Positions 31,874 to 40,732 of a stretch of DNA of 40,732 bases are shown here, piece after piece. Source of the stretch: Pseudomonadota bacterium (lineage in GTDB: Bacteria > Pseudomonadota > Gammaproteobacteria > Pseudomonadales > Moraxellaceae). The notes below the pieces were generated by a model. That model saw only the letters and a program-made list of their open reading frames with translations, searched no databases and had not been told where the DNA came from. The position numbers and the translations under genes were made by a program. Numbering within the stretch: the stretch's first letter is position 1; the number at the start of each line of letters is the position of its first letter. The stretch covers positions 1 to 40,732 of the forward strand of contig JAJZHK010000026.1 in NCBI GenBank assembly GCA_021804565.1, given 5' to 3'.

Positions 31874-34800
31874 ATGCGTGGCAGGTGCTGGAGCTGTATC
31901 TTGCTGCTCCTGCTGTGCATGGCGCCAGCGCAGGCGGCTTTGCGCGTGGTCCTCGATGACAACTATCCCCCCTATAGTTTTCGTGATGCGCACGGCGTCT
32001 TGCAGGGGGAGCGCGTCGAGATCTGGCAAGCCTGGTCGGCCGTCAGTCACATCCCCGTGCAGATCGAAGGCGCGCCATGGGCCCAGGTCATCGAGGATTT
32101 CGCGGCCGGCCGTGCCGATGTCATCGATACCATCTTTCTCACCCCGGACAGGCAGCGCCATTACCGTTTCTCGATGCCCTACGCCCGTATTCCGGTCAGA
32201 ATCTATTTCCGCCGCCAGCTGACCGGCATCCATGACGGGGCCTCTTTGCAGGGATACAGCATCGCTGCCAAGCGTGGCGATGCCTGTGTCAAGGCGCTCG
32301 CGGCTGAGGGCTTGCAAAGCTTGCGTCTCTATCCCGACTACACGGCCATCATCGATGCCGCCGAGCAGAGTCAGGTGCTGGTGTTCTGCATGGACCAGCC
32401 GTCGGCGATCTATCTTCTGGGGCAGCGCGGCTTGCTGGCTTCGTACCGGACCACCTCACAGGTGCTCGATGACGGCAAGCTGGCTTGGGCGGTGAGCCTG
32501 GACCGGCCGGATCTTTACGGGCTGATAGAGCGTGGCTATGCGCGTTTGCCGCCCCAGCAGGTGCAGGCGATCGAACAAAAATGGCAGGGTGAAGAGATCG
32601 CCGAAGGCCCCTGGTACGACAGCCATCGCCATCTCATCTGGGTGATGATCAGTGCCTTGATCATCATCCTCTTCCTGATCGTCTGGAGTCAGTCGCTGCG
32701 CCGCCAGGTCACCTTGCGCACCCGTGCCTTGCGTCATGCCCTGCAATCGGTACGCGAGGCCCGCTCGCTGGCCGATACCAGCCGTCAGGGGCTGGAGGCG
32801 CTCATCGAGGCCATCCCCGATATTTTGCTGGAGGTGGACGTTCACGCCATCTGCCTCAGCTGCCGGCTGTCCCGCCATGAGGCGCCTGCCGGGGCTGAGA
32901 TCTTTATGCAGGCGATCGGCCGCCCGCTGGTCAGCGTTCTGCCCGAAGCGGCGGTGGAGAGTTTTCAGCGTGCTTTGGAGGAGGCGCAAAAGCAAGGCTG
33001 GTCACGCGCCCAGACGATGAGTTTGGATCTCGCCGGCATGCGTCACTGGTTCGAGCTGTTGGTCGGCAGACAACAAGGCGCTTCGGGCAAGTCGTGCCTG
33101 TTTGTCGTCCTTCTGCACGACATCACGCGCAGCAAGTTTCTTGAAGACGAGCTGCTTTTGCACCGCAGCCATCTGGAAAGCCTCGTGCAGGCAAAAACCC
33201 ATGAACTGCAGGAGGTCAACCAGCAGTTGCGCCTGCAGGCGCGGCTGTTGCGTGCCCGCTCGCGCAGCTCGCAGGTGCTGATCCGCGCTGTCGACGAAAG
33301 AACCCTGCAAAATGAGGTCTGCCGCATCCTGGTCGAAGAGTGCGGCCATCGTATGGCAGCGGTCAGCTATGTGATCGCCGATGAGGCGCAGACGATACGC
33401 CCCATGGCCTGGGCCGGTTCAGGGACCGACTACCTGCAGATGGTGCATCTGAGCTGGGGTGATAATCCGCATGGGCATGGCCCGGCAGGCACTTCCTTGC
33501 GTCAGGGCCGTCCGGTACGATCCATGGACTCGGAGACAGACCCCCAGTACCGACCCTGGCGCGAGGAAGCCCTGCGGCGCGGCTTTCTTTCATCGATCGC
33601 CCTGCCGTTCAGCCTGGAAGACGGGCAGCGTGGTGTCTTTTCCATCTATGCCGGGGTCACGCATGGCTTCCCTGATGAAGAAGTCGCCCTGCTCTCTGAA
33701 CTGGTCGCCGATTTTGCCTACGGCAATTCGGTGCTGCGCTTACGCAACCGGCAGAGCGAGACGCTCGCTGAACTGCGCCGCCATATCGAGACCGAGCAGA
33801 AGGCGCGTGAAGAGGCCCTGGTGCTCAGTGCCTATCTACGCGAAGTCCTGAATGCCCTCGACAGCGCGATCACCGTGTGGGGGCCCGACCGGCGCTTGCG
33901 TCTGTGGAACCAGTCCTTGCTGAAGATGTTCCCGCAACGCAAGGACATTTTGCAGACCGGCATCGACCATGACGAGTACCGCCAGCGTCTGCTTGCCTCA
34001 GGTCTGGAACTGGTCCCGTTCAGCCCCTGGGATGAGTGGGATGACAGCTCACAGGTGACGCGATCGAGCGAGGGACGCATCGTTGAGTACAGTCGTCTGA
34101 GTATCAGTGACGGCAGTCGTATCGTCATCATCAGTGACATCACCGAGCTCATACAGATGCGTGAGCTGATGCAGCGCAGTGAGCGTTTGGCCGGTCTTGG
34201 GCGTCTGGTCGCCGGTGTGGCTCACGAGCTCAATACCCCGATCGGGGTGGCGCTCACCGCCAGCACCCACCTCACCCATGGCTTGCGGCAACTGCAGACC
34301 ATCACCCTGGGTCAGACCCTGAGCCGACAGAAACTCCAGGATCTGATCGCCCAGGAGGTCAAAGCCACGGGGCTGATCGAACGCAGCTTGTTGCGGGCTA
34401 TCGACCTGATCAGCAACTTCAAGCAGGTGGCGGTCGATCAGGCCAGCGAAGTGCGCCGCACTTTTGATCTTGGGCAGGTCTTGCATGAGGTGGCAGAGAC
34501 CCTGCGGGTCCTGCTGCGTCCGGAAGGCCATGAGCTGGTGCTCGAGGGGCCGGTGGGTCTGCAGATGGACAGCTTTCCGGGAGGGCTGGGCCAGGTGATC
34601 TCCAATTTGGTCACCAACGCCATGGCCCATGCCTACGGCAAGGGCGAATCAGGCCATCTGCGTCTGGTCTATGAGGCCTTGGGCTCCGATCGCGTACGCC
34701 TGCAGTTCTCCGACGACGGTGTCGGCATCCCGGCCGAACACCTGGGTCATATCTTCGATCCCTTTTTTACGACCAAGCTGGGCCAGGGCGGCAGCGGACT

Positions 34801-34927
34801 CGGCCTGCACATCGTGCACACCCTCGTCACCGACCTGCTCGGTGGCAGCATCAGCGTCAGTTCCCTGCCAGGACAGGGAGCCCACTTTCAGATCGTCTTG
34901 CCCAAGGTGGCGCCACAAGAGCGCTGA
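31874..34927 (+). CDS. Sensor histidine kinase with periplasmic solute-binding sensor, PAS and GAF domains
   Basis: 1017 residues. Signal peptide (~1-21), periplasmic SBP_bac_3-type sensor (~23-240, LRVVLDDNYPPYSF, LTPDRQRHYRFSMPY), membrane helix ~255-272, PAS-like ~305-418, coiled coil, GAF ~465-625, PAS-like ~650-760, HisKA with H784 in LVAGVAHELNTPIG, and HATPase_c (NLVTNAMAHAY, DDGVGIP, FFTTKLGQGGSGLGL). AGGAGAGG at 31861-31868 sets ATG 31874. No receiver domain and no response regulator gene adjacent, so the partner is elsewhere. The sensor resembles amino-acid/polar-ligand binding proteins; the ligand is unknown. Confidence 0.93.
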   Translation: MRGRCWSCILLLLLCMAPAQAALRVVLDDNYPPYSFRDAHGVLQGERVEIWQAWSAVSHIPVQIEGAPWAQVIEDFAAGRADVIDTIFLTPDRQRHYRFSMPYARIPVRIYFRRQLTGIHDGASLQGYSIAAKRGDACVKALAAEGLQSLRLYPDYTAIIDAAEQSQVLVFCMDQPSAIYLLGQRGLLASYRTTSQVLDDGKLAWAVSLDRPDLYGLIERGYARLPPQQVQAIEQKWQGEEIAEGPWYDSHRHLIWVMISALIIILFLIVWSQSLRRQVTLRTRALRHALQSVREARSLADTSRQGLEALIEAIPDILLEVDVHAICLSCRLSRHEAPAGAEIFMQAIGRPLVSVLPEAAVESFQRALEEAQKQGWSRAQTMSLDLAGMRHWFELLVGRQQGASGKSCLFVVLLHDITRSKFLEDELLLHRSHLESLVQAKTHELQEVNQQLRLQARLLRARSRSSQVLIRAVDERTLQNEVCRILVEECGHRMAAVSYVIADEAQTIRPMAWAGSGTDYLQMVHLSWGDNPHGHGPAGTSLRQGRPVRSMDSETDPQYRPWREEALRRGFLSSIALPFSLEDGQRGVFSIYAGVTHGFPDEEVALLSELVADFAYGNSVLRLRNRQSETLAELRRHIETEQKAREEALVLSAYLREVLNALDSAITVWGPDRRLRLWNQSLLKMFPQRKDILQTGIDHDEYRQRLLASGLELVPFSPWDEWDDSSQVTRSSEGRIVEYSRLSISDGSRIVIISDITELIQMRELMQRSERLAGLGRLVAGVAHELNTPIGVALTASTHLTHGLRQLQTITLGQTLSRQKLQDLIAQEVKATGLIERSLLRAIDLISNFKQVAVDQASEVRRTFDLGQVLHEVAETLRVLLRPEGHELVLEGPVGLQMDSFPGGLGQVISNLVTNAMAHAYGKGESGHLRLVYEALGSDRVRLQFSDDGVGIPAEHLGHIFDPFFTTKLGQGGSGLGLHIVHTLVTDLLGGSISVSSLPGQGAHFQIVLPKVAPQER

Positions 34928-34930
34928 GGC

Positions 34931-37837
34931 TCAAGGAGCGTCCACCTGCAGCGCCGTGCTGACCTGATCGGCCAGCGCCTGGGCGTGCCCGGGGTCCACC
35001 AAATAGAGTCGGCTGTCGGGAACATGCGCCTGTTCGATGAGCTGCGACTTGATCGCCTGGGCTCGCGCCAGGGCCAGCTCGCGCAGGGCGCCAGGGCCGA
35101 GCGGCAAGCTTTGCGTGATGGCGGTCTGCAGGCGCTGGCGATAGTCCGCGGCATTGAGAATGAGCTTGGGATGCGCCGCGCTGGAGGCAGGATCGGGCAC
35201 CATGGAGAGTTGGCGCAGCGCTTCCAGGCGAGCCGGACCGGCCAGCTGCCGGAACCAGTCAGCCAGAGCCTTGAGCTCATCGTTCGTGCTTTTGTGGCGC
35301 TGATTCCACTCTGCATCGAAGGCCTGTGACTGCAGGCCGTAGGTGTCGGCAACCTTGTCGGTGGTCGCCTGTATGCGCAGATTGAGGGCAGGGCGTTGCA
35401 GCAGCGCCTGACCCAGCTGCATGAGTTTTTGCGCCTGGGCAGGGTCGATTTGAGCGCTGCCGGCGGCGAAGTCGATATGCTTGAGGGCCTCAGGATCGCT
35501 GCCGTGAACCAGGCCAGAGAGCAGACGGAAGGGCGAGGTGACAGCTTTTTCGAGCAGGTTGAGCAGGACCTTCCACAGCAGCTTGCCGTATTTAAAGTCG
35601 GGATTGTCGAGGCTGCCACTGATCGGCAGGTCGATGTCGATGTTGCCGTCAGCGTCGCGCAGGAGCGCCAGCGCCAGCTTGAGCGGCAGGTGCACGGCTT
35701 CGGCGGAGTCGACGTGCTGGCCCAGGCGCAGCTGGTTGAGGCGCACCTGGTTCTCCGCCTGCAGCTGACGGTGCTCGATGAAATAGTGCAGGTCCATGTC
35801 CAGCTTGCCCTGGTCGATGCGATAACCGGCAAATTCGGCGGCATAGGGTGTCAGGGTGCTCAGCTCGACATTATGGAAGTGCACGCCGAGATCAAGAAAG
35901 AGCTCCGCAGCCAGAGGGTTGACGCGACCGGCGATCTGAACCTGGCCGTAGTGGTTGATCAGGCCTTGCAGATCGACGGAGGCCGGTGTGCGGGTGTTGC
36001 TGTCGAGGTGGCGTATCGGTCCATGCAGCGCATTGATGCCGGCGGCGAAGGGGGTGTTCAGGCTGAGATCGGCGAAGGCGATGGCACCATTGTCGATATG
36101 GATCTCGCCGATGTGGATGGGCCAGGGCTGGCTTTTGGCGCGCGCCTGGTCGGTCGTCCGACGTGGGCTGCGCGCGGCCTGAGCCGCTGTGGGGCGCATC
36201 AGGGTGGCGATATTGGCGACGCGCTGACGGTCGATCGTCAGCCTGGCGTAGGGATCGACGAGCTCGATGCGCGGTATTTTCAGCTGACGTGGCTGCAGGC
36301 TGAAGTCGAGAGCAGGGATGCGCACCTCGCTCCATGACAGCAGCGGTTGCCGATCGCGCTCATCGCTGAGACCCAGGTGGGAGAGGTCCAGCGAGCCGCT
36401 GTAGCTCAGCGCTGCCGGTCCGCTGGCGGCGTAGTGCAGATGGCCATGACTGGCCAGCTGGCCATGCTCGAGATCGATCCAGGTGCTGCGCGCCAGCAGC
36501 GATTGCGCGGCACGCAGGTCCATCTGCGCAAGCTGGATGTCCATGTCGGCGTGCAGAGGCTGGCGCACAAGCTGCCCTTGCACCTGCAGATGACCCTGCT
36601 GCAGCTGGCTGTCTAACTGCAGTTGCAAGGCGCTGCTCGGGTCTTGATTGAGGCCGCGTACGCTGAAGTTGATGTCCTCCATGCGCGCCTGCAGGGGCAG
36701 ACGGAGGTCGTGCAGGTCGATACGGCCATGCTGCCAGGCCAGCAGTCCCAGTTGCCAGTTCCAGGCGGCGCTCGCCGCGTTCTTGTTCGGCGCGACCGTG
36801 CTGCGGCTCGGGGCCCGCGTCGTGCTCGTCGCCGGCAGCATGGCAAGACGGCCTTGGGCATCGCGGAGCAGGTCGAGTTGGCCGCCCTGCAGGCTCAGAC
36901 TCTCGATCCTGGCCTGATGACGGCTGGGACTCAGCTGGATGCCGGCGATGTCAGCGGCCGGCAGTGTCAGCAGCGCACGACCGGCCGGGTCATGGAGCAC
37001 CAGCTGCTCGATGCTCAACTGGCCATGCTGCATCTCCGGGAGCTGGGCTCCGACCGGCAGGTCCAGGTCGAGATCGAGGCCCAGGCGGCCTTGCACCAGA
37101 CGCAGCGGCAAGGGCTGTGGACTGAGCCGGCTCCAGAACGCCAGATCGAGCTGGCGTAGGCGTAGATGGCCGTGCACGCTCAGCGGTGCGAGGTGGACCT
37201 CACCTTGCCAGAGCAGTTGTGCTCCATCGGAGGTGCTCAGTTGCAGATGATGTTGACCCTGGCTGTCCGGCAGGGTGCCAAGGTCATGCAAATGCAGATT
37301 GATATGCTCGATCTGGCAGCTCAGGGTCGGACTGACGCGTGCGTCGCTGAAGTCGATACGTCCATTGTGCAGCACCAGATGGTCGATGCGCCAAGCCATG
37401 TGCGACGCTGGCGCCTGTGCCGGATGCGGCGCGGCCGGCGGCACAAGATCGAGCAGGTTGACACGTCCCTGCGGATCGATATGAAGATGGAGAACAGGAT
37501 CGTCAAGCTCGATGCGTCCGATCACCGGGGCCCGGTGCGTGAGGCTGGCCCACAGCAGTGGCCGCAGTTGCAGATGGGTCCAGGCCAGGATGGCCTGATG
37601 CTGCCGTTCCACGCTGAGCTGGTCGATCTCGATGCTCAGCGGCCAGGGGTGGATGCGCAGGTTCTTGAGATGGACCTGGACCTGCAGTTCCTGGGCGAGC
37701 CGACCGGGCAGGTTGCGCTGCAGATAACGCGGCAGCCAGACGCCGACCAGCAGCGTGTACATCAGGGCCAGCAGGGCAAGAACACTGAGTATCGTCAAGG
37801 GCAGGCGTAGCCGGCGCGACCGTATCGACTTCATCAT
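34931..37837 (-). CDS. DUF748 / AsmA-like envelope protein
   Basis: 968 residues. One N-terminal membrane helix (LPLTILSVLALLALMYTLLVGVW in two parts, ~residues 12-33) then a long periplasmic beta-rich chain of AsmA-like repeats (LDDPVLHLHIDPQGRVNLLDL type blocks), and the C-terminal DUF748 signature IDFAAGSAQIDPAQAQKL..LG.AL. This family is related to bridge-like lipid transport proteins (AsmA, YhdP); that role is inference here. The open frame runs to 38308 but the extra N-terminus is antisense of rep; ATG 37837, before the membrane helix, is chosen although its ribosome-binding site is weak. Divergent from rep. Confidence 0.88.
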   Translation of the reverse strand: MMKSIRSRRLRLPLTILSVLALLALMYTLLVGVWLPRYLQRNLPGRLAQELQVQVHLKNLRIHPWPLSIEIDQLSVERQHQAILAWTHLQLRPLLWASLTHRAPVIGRIELDDPVLHLHIDPQGRVNLLDLVPPAAPHPAQAPASHMAWRIDHLVLHNGRIDFSDARVSPTLSCQIEHINLHLHDLGTLPDSQGQHHLQLSTSDGAQLLWQGEVHLAPLSVHGHLRLRQLDLAFWSRLSPQPLPLRLVQGRLGLDLDLDLPVGAQLPEMQHGQLSIEQLVLHDPAGRALLTLPAADIAGIQLSPSRHQARIESLSLQGGQLDLLRDAQGRLAMLPATSTTRAPSRSTVAPNKNAASAAWNWQLGLLAWQHGRIDLHDLRLPLQARMEDINFSVRGLNQDPSSALQLQLDSQLQQGHLQVQGQLVRQPLHADMDIQLAQMDLRAAQSLLARSTWIDLEHGQLASHGHLHYAASGPAALSYSGSLDLSHLGLSDERDRQPLLSWSEVRIPALDFSLQPRQLKIPRIELVDPYARLTIDRQRVANIATLMRPTAAQAARSPRRTTDQARAKSQPWPIHIGEIHIDNGAIAFADLSLNTPFAAGINALHGPIRHLDSNTRTPASVDLQGLINHYGQVQIAGRVNPLAAELFLDLGVHFHNVELSTLTPYAAEFAGYRIDQGKLDMDLHYFIEHRQLQAENQVRLNQLRLGQHVDSAEAVHLPLKLALALLRDADGNIDIDLPISGSLDNPDFKYGKLLWKVLLNLLEKAVTSPFRLLSGLVHGSDPEALKHIDFAAGSAQIDPAQAQKLMQLGQALLQRPALNLRIQATTDKVADTYGLQSQAFDAEWNQRHKSTNDELKALADWFRQLAGPARLEALRQLSMVPDPASSAAHPKLILNAADYRQRLQTAITQSLPLGPGALRELALARAQAIKSQLIEQAHVPDSRLYLVDPGHAQALADQVSTALQVDAP

Positions 37838-37937
37838 GAGACAGAATTCTTTGTACGGGAATGGCTGGCAGTGTGCCGAACTCCGCTGTGAATTGCTAGA
37901 CTTGCCGCCTTGCGTCACGTTCAAGATCAAGGTGCTC

Positions 37938-39956
37938 ATGTCTACGCTCAATCCACGCCAGCAGGAAGCCGTGCAGGCGATCTCTGGACCGGTGCTGGTG
38001 CTCGCGGGTGCAGGCTCAGGCAAGACCTCGGTGATCACCCGCAAGATCGCCCACCTCATCGAGAACTGCGGTATGCCGGCGACGCGTATCGTCGCGGTGA
38101 CCTTTACCAACAAGGCCGCCAGGGAAATGCGCGAGCGTGTCGGTCGGCTCCTGCCCTCGGCGGCGCTACGCGGTCTGACGGTGTCGACTTTCCATGCCCT
38201 GGGCCTGGAGCTGTTGCGTAAAGAGAGCGTCGCGGCCGGCCTGAAAAGCAGTTTTTCCATCTTTGATGGTGAGGACTCGCGTTCGCTGCTTGCCGAGCTC
38301 ATGCACAAGGAGCTGGCCTCGGCGGCCGATCGGGTCGACCTGGTACGGCATCAGATCTCCGACTTCAAAAACCGCTTGCTGACGCCGGAGGCTGCGCTGG
38401 CAGCGGCGCAAACGCAGGAAGAGGCTCTCGCCGCCCAGGTCTATATCGAATACGCCCGCCATCTGGCCGCCTACAATGCGGTCGATTTCGACGACCTGAT
38501 CTTGCGGCCGACCTTGCTCTTGCGCGACGATCAGGGTCTGCGTGAGCGCTGGCAGCACAAGGTGCGCTATCTGCTGGTGGACGAGTACCAGGACACCAAC
38601 CTGACGCAGTACGAAATGGTCAGGCAGCTGGTCGGCTTGCAGGCCAACTTCACCGCCGTCGGTGATGATGACCAGAGTATTTATGCCTGGCGTGGCGCGC
38701 GACCGGAGAATATGGCGCAGCTGCTCAGCGACTACCCGGCCCTCAAGGTGATCAAGCTCGAGCAGAACTATCGCTCGACGGCGCGTATCCTGCGTGCGGC
38801 CAATCATGTGATCGCCAACAACCCGCACGTCTTCGAGAAAAAATTGTGGAGCGAGCACGGAATCGGTGAGCGTATACGGGTGCTCAGCAACGCCCATGAA
38901 CAGGCCGAGTGCGAGCGGGTGGCCTTGGAGATCTTTCAGCATCGTTTGCTCAAGCGCGCCGAGTATCGCGATTATGCCGTCCTTTATCGCGGTAACTTTC
39001 AGTCGCGGGCGCTGGAGATCGAGCTGCAGAAACTGCAGATCCCCTACAAGGTGTCGGGGGGGACGTCATTTTTTGCGCGCCCTGAGATCAAGGATGTGAT
39101 GGCCTATCTGCGCCTGTTCATCAACCCCGAGGATGACAATGCCTTCTTGCGCATCGTCAACACCCCGCGCCGTGAAATCGGCCCCAGCACCCTGGAAAAA
39201 CTCGGCGCCTATGCGCAACAGCGCGGTGTTTCCATGCTCGCCGCCTGTGATGAGCTGGGTCTGGAGCGTCAGCTTGGGGAGCGGCAGCTGTCCACCGTGC
39301 GCGATTTTCATCAGTGGGTGATGGCGACGGCCGAGCATATTCTCGAGAGCAACGATGTCTCGGCGATACGCCAGATGCTGATCGATATCGACTACGAGAA
39401 CTGGTTGCAGCAGGGTAGCGCCAGTCCTGCGCAAGCCGAGCGGCGGCTGGAGAATGTTCAGCAGTTCATCGCCAGTTTGTCCGCCATGCAGGACAAGGCC
39501 GAGCATGAGGACGATCGAGCCCTGGAAGCCATCATAAAGCGCATGGTGCTGCGTGACATGCTGGAAAACCAGTCCCAGGAAGACGATCTCGACCGCGTCC
39601 AGCTGATGACCTTGCACGCCGCCAAGGGGCTGGAGTTTCCCTATGTCTACATGATCGGCATGGAGGAAGACCTGCTGCCGCATCGCAACAGCATCGACGC
39701 CAATACGATCGAAGAGGAAAGACGCCTGATGTATGTCGGCATCACCCGCGCCCGTGAGGTTCTCACCCTGAGCTATGCCCAGTCACGGCGCTCGGCCGGG
39801 GAGAATCGACCGACCACCATCTCACGCTTCGTCGATGAAATGCCTCAGGACGACCTCGACCGCGAGGGGCTCCAGGTGCAACGCAGCCCGGAGGAGAGCA
39901 AGCAGCTGGCGCGGGCCCATCTCGACCACCTGCGCCAGCTGCTGGGCGATGATTAG
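37938..39956 (+). CDS. rep: ATP-dependent DNA helicase Rep
   Basis: 3'-5' SF1 helicase that clears proteins ahead of replication forks. 672 residues, one shorter than E. coli Rep. Walker A LAGAGSGKT (22-30), Walker B DEYQDTN (215-221), QSIYAWRGA, LEQNYRS, and motifs V/VI LHAAKGLEFPYVYMIGMEE and GITRARE. AAGG just before ATG 37938; the upstream in-frame region is the DUF748 leader. The stop overlaps the c5 cytochrome stop by four bases. Confidence 0.97.
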   Translation: MSTLNPRQQEAVQAISGPVLVLAGAGSGKTSVITRKIAHLIENCGMPATRIVAVTFTNKAAREMRERVGRLLPSAALRGLTVSTFHALGLELLRKESVAAGLKSSFSIFDGEDSRSLLAELMHKELASAADRVDLVRHQISDFKNRLLTPEAALAAAQTQEEALAAQVYIEYARHLAAYNAVDFDDLILRPTLLLRDDQGLRERWQHKVRYLLVDEYQDTNLTQYEMVRQLVGLQANFTAVGDDDQSIYAWRGARPENMAQLLSDYPALKVIKLEQNYRSTARILRAANHVIANNPHVFEKKLWSEHGIGERIRVLSNAHEQAECERVALEIFQHRLLKRAEYRDYAVLYRGNFQSRALEIELQKLQIPYKVSGGTSFFARPEIKDVMAYLRLFINPEDDNAFLRIVNTPRREIGPSTLEKLGAYAQQRGVSMLAACDELGLERQLGERQLSTVRDFHQWVMATAEHILESNDVSAIRQMLIDIDYENWLQQGSASPAQAERRLENVQQFIASLSAMQDKAEHEDDRALEAIIKRMVLRDMLENQSQEDDLDRVQLMTLHAAKGLEFPYVYMIGMEEDLLPHRNSIDANTIEEERRLMYVGITRAREVLTLSYAQSRRSAGENRPTTISRFVDEMPQDDLDREGLQVQRSPEESKQLARAHLDHLRQLLGDD

Positions 39957-40387
39957 CTGCTCTTGCTCAACATGTACTGGATGGCGCCTTTGATTTCGTC
40001 ATCGGTACAGGTGGCACAGGTGCCACGCGGCGGCATCTTGTTGTTGTAGCCGTGCAGGGCATGATCGAGCAGCGTCGGCAGGCCTTTGGCGGCACGCGGT
40101 GCCCAGTCGGCCTTGCTGCCGATCTTGGGAGCACCCATGACCCCGGCGCCATGGCAGCCTGAGCAGACCTGTTGCACCAGCTGTTCAGGCGTACGTGCCG
40201 CCGCGGGTGCAGCAGCCGTGGTCGTCACCGCTGCAGCGGCAGTCGCCGCGGCGCAGGCCTGACCTTCGATACAGACGTCACCGACAGGAGCGATGCGTGC
40301 CGCAATCGATTTCTGATCCATTGCATCGTCGGCCCAAGCCTGCATGCACCCCAGTATCATCCACAGCATGGCAAATCTCTTCAACAT
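39953..40387 (-). CDS. Cytochrome c5-family protein
   Basis: 144-residue precursor: signal peptide ~1-19 (ending WA), an unusual N-terminal region with a Cys pair (C39, C45), an Ala/Thr-rich linker (~46-65), then the haem domain: CSGCH (75-79), axial Met118 in KMPPRGT, and the c5 disulfide C124/C127 in TCATCTD. Similar to the shorter paralogue at 19620-19910. GAGG five bases before ATG 40387. In Pseudomonas a c5 cytochrome also sits by rep. Confidence 0.92.
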   Translation of the reverse strand: MLKRFAMLWMILGCMQAWADDAMDQKSIAARIAPVGDVCIEGQACAAATAAAAVTTTAAAPAAARTPEQLVQQVCSGCHGAGVMGAPKIGSKADWAPRAAKGLPTLLDHALHGYNNKMPPRGTCATCTDDEIKGAIQYMLSKSS

Positions 40388-40489
40388 AGCATCCTCACAG
40401 GCGTTGATATGGAAAACCCCATGGAGCGCAAGTATAACCGCAAAGCGGCGAGCTGCGTATGTGAAAGCTTGCCAAGAGCGTTGCCTGCA

Positions 40490-40518
40490 TGGACGTTTAT
40501 ATCAAGAACCGTTAAGAT
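40490..40518 (+). promoter_or_regulatory. Promoter of tRNA-Arg
   Basis: TGGACG (40490-40495), 17-bp spacer, TAAGAT (40513-40518); transcription would start about 7 bases before the mature tRNA. The following GC-rich GCCCTCCC suits a stable-RNA discriminator. Confidence 0.5.
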
Positions 40519-40531
40519 GTACGCCCTCCCA

Positions 40532-40608
40532 GCGCCCGTAGCTCAGCTGGATAGAGTACTGGCCTCCGAAGCCAGGGGTCGTGGGTTCGAATCCCGCCGG
40601 GCGCGCCA
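40532..40608 (+). tRNA. tRNA-Arg (anticodon CCG)
   Basis: 77 nt cloverleaf: acceptor GCGCCCG/CGGGCGC, D arm GCTC...GAGT, anticodon stem CTGGC/GCCAG with loop CTCCGAA (anticodon CCG at 34-36), five-base variable loop, T arm GTGGG-TTCGAAT-CCCGC, discriminator G and encoded CCA. All stems pair, with a G-T in the D stem. Confidence 0.97.
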
Positions 40609-40732
40609 TTCCAAAATCTCGTCGTTCCAAGTTGTCCAAGGTCTTGAACGGCAAGGAAAAAACCTGGCTTCTAATCCCTGTTTTTTCGATCGTGTCCCGT
40701 GGAGTGGTGTCACAGAAAGAAGTCGTTGGTCA
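40609..40732. other. Downstream flank of the tRNA gene, no gene seen
   Basis: The last 124 bases contain no convincing coding frame. AAAAAAC (40657-40663) and GTTTTTT (40680-40686) form an A/T-rich inverted repeat ending in six T, a possible tRNA terminator. The 3' end of a tRNA-Arg is a frequent integration site, but no repeat of it or integrase is present here. Confidence 0.4.

Noticed and set aside
37838..38308. N-terminal extension of the DUF748 frame
   Set aside because: It reads opposite the conserved start of rep and has no signal or ribosome-binding site; the membrane helix begins just after ATG 37837.
40532..40732. Integrated element at the tRNA-Arg 3' end
   Set aside because: No integrase and no repeated tRNA 3' segment are present in the 124 bases available.
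1..40732. CRISPR arrays, insertion sequences, toxin-antitoxin or phage-defence genes
   Set aside because: No regularly spaced repeats, transposase motifs or known defence domains were seen in any frame; nearly all genes are housekeeping, envelope or signalling families.

Overview
This is ordinary chromosomal DNA from a GC-rich gammaproteobacterium, closest in gene content to the Pseudomonadales/Oceanospirillales side. The pointers are EF-P with Arg32 plus an EarP rhamnosyltransferase, a PilH-type regulator, a PA2779/PA2778 pair, prlC followed by a YheV zinc ribbon, the run engB / c-type cytochromes / dsbA / endo-exonuclease / DGC, and rep next to a c5 cytochrome. I see no IS element, phage, CRISPR array or other obvious transferred island. 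Genes are tightly packed, with many 4-bp overlaps, and no stretch over 300 bp lacks a gene.

Layout. 1-2139: end of a TpsA-type exoprotein and its TpsB transporter. 2172-5418: pilH and dgt on the minus strand, then a PA2779-like membrane protein with a PA2778-like C39 peptidase lipoprotein. 5207-6865: a DedA/PAP2 fusion running tail-to-tail into that lipoprotein gene. 7069-10704: a minus-strand operon earP-efp-ybeD-lipB-lipA joining EF-P rhamnosylation with lipoate synthesis. 10777-12971: prlC-yheV. 12968-15748: a PAS/GAF/GGDEF diguanylate cyclase and an unknown helical protein. 15925-19451: polA, a 40-residue DUF3149-like protein and engB. 19620-21265: a c5-like and a c4 cytochrome and an unknown Cys-containing membrane protein. 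21365-24509: dsbA, an endo/exonuclease/phosphatase-family gene and a second diguanylate cyclase. 24561-28602: gpmI-envC-ctpA. 28565-31302: hisB-hisH-hisA-hisF on the minus strand. 31413-34927: a PanZ-like GNAT gene and a large sensor kinase with a periplasmic solute-binding sensor. 34931-40387: a DUF748 protein, rep and another c5 cytochrome. 40532-40608: tRNA-Arg(CCG).

Most interesting points. (1) PolA keeps its 5'-nuclease and polymerase motifs, but all four metal ligands of the 3'-5' proofreading site are replaced. (2) The PAP2 half of the DedA/PAP2 fusion has lost its phosphatase motifs, and its proline-rich tail overlaps the neighbouring gene by 212 bp. (3) Several leaders and intergenic gaps hold strong perfect hairpins: three in a row before the cytochrome operon, one covering the dsbA ribosome-binding site, and composite ones before polA and after cytochrome c4. 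There is also a dyad in the divergent his/PanZ promoter region. No clear multi-gene defence system or novel operon is visible. The poorly understood pieces are the PA2779/PA2778 pair and two unassigned proteins.
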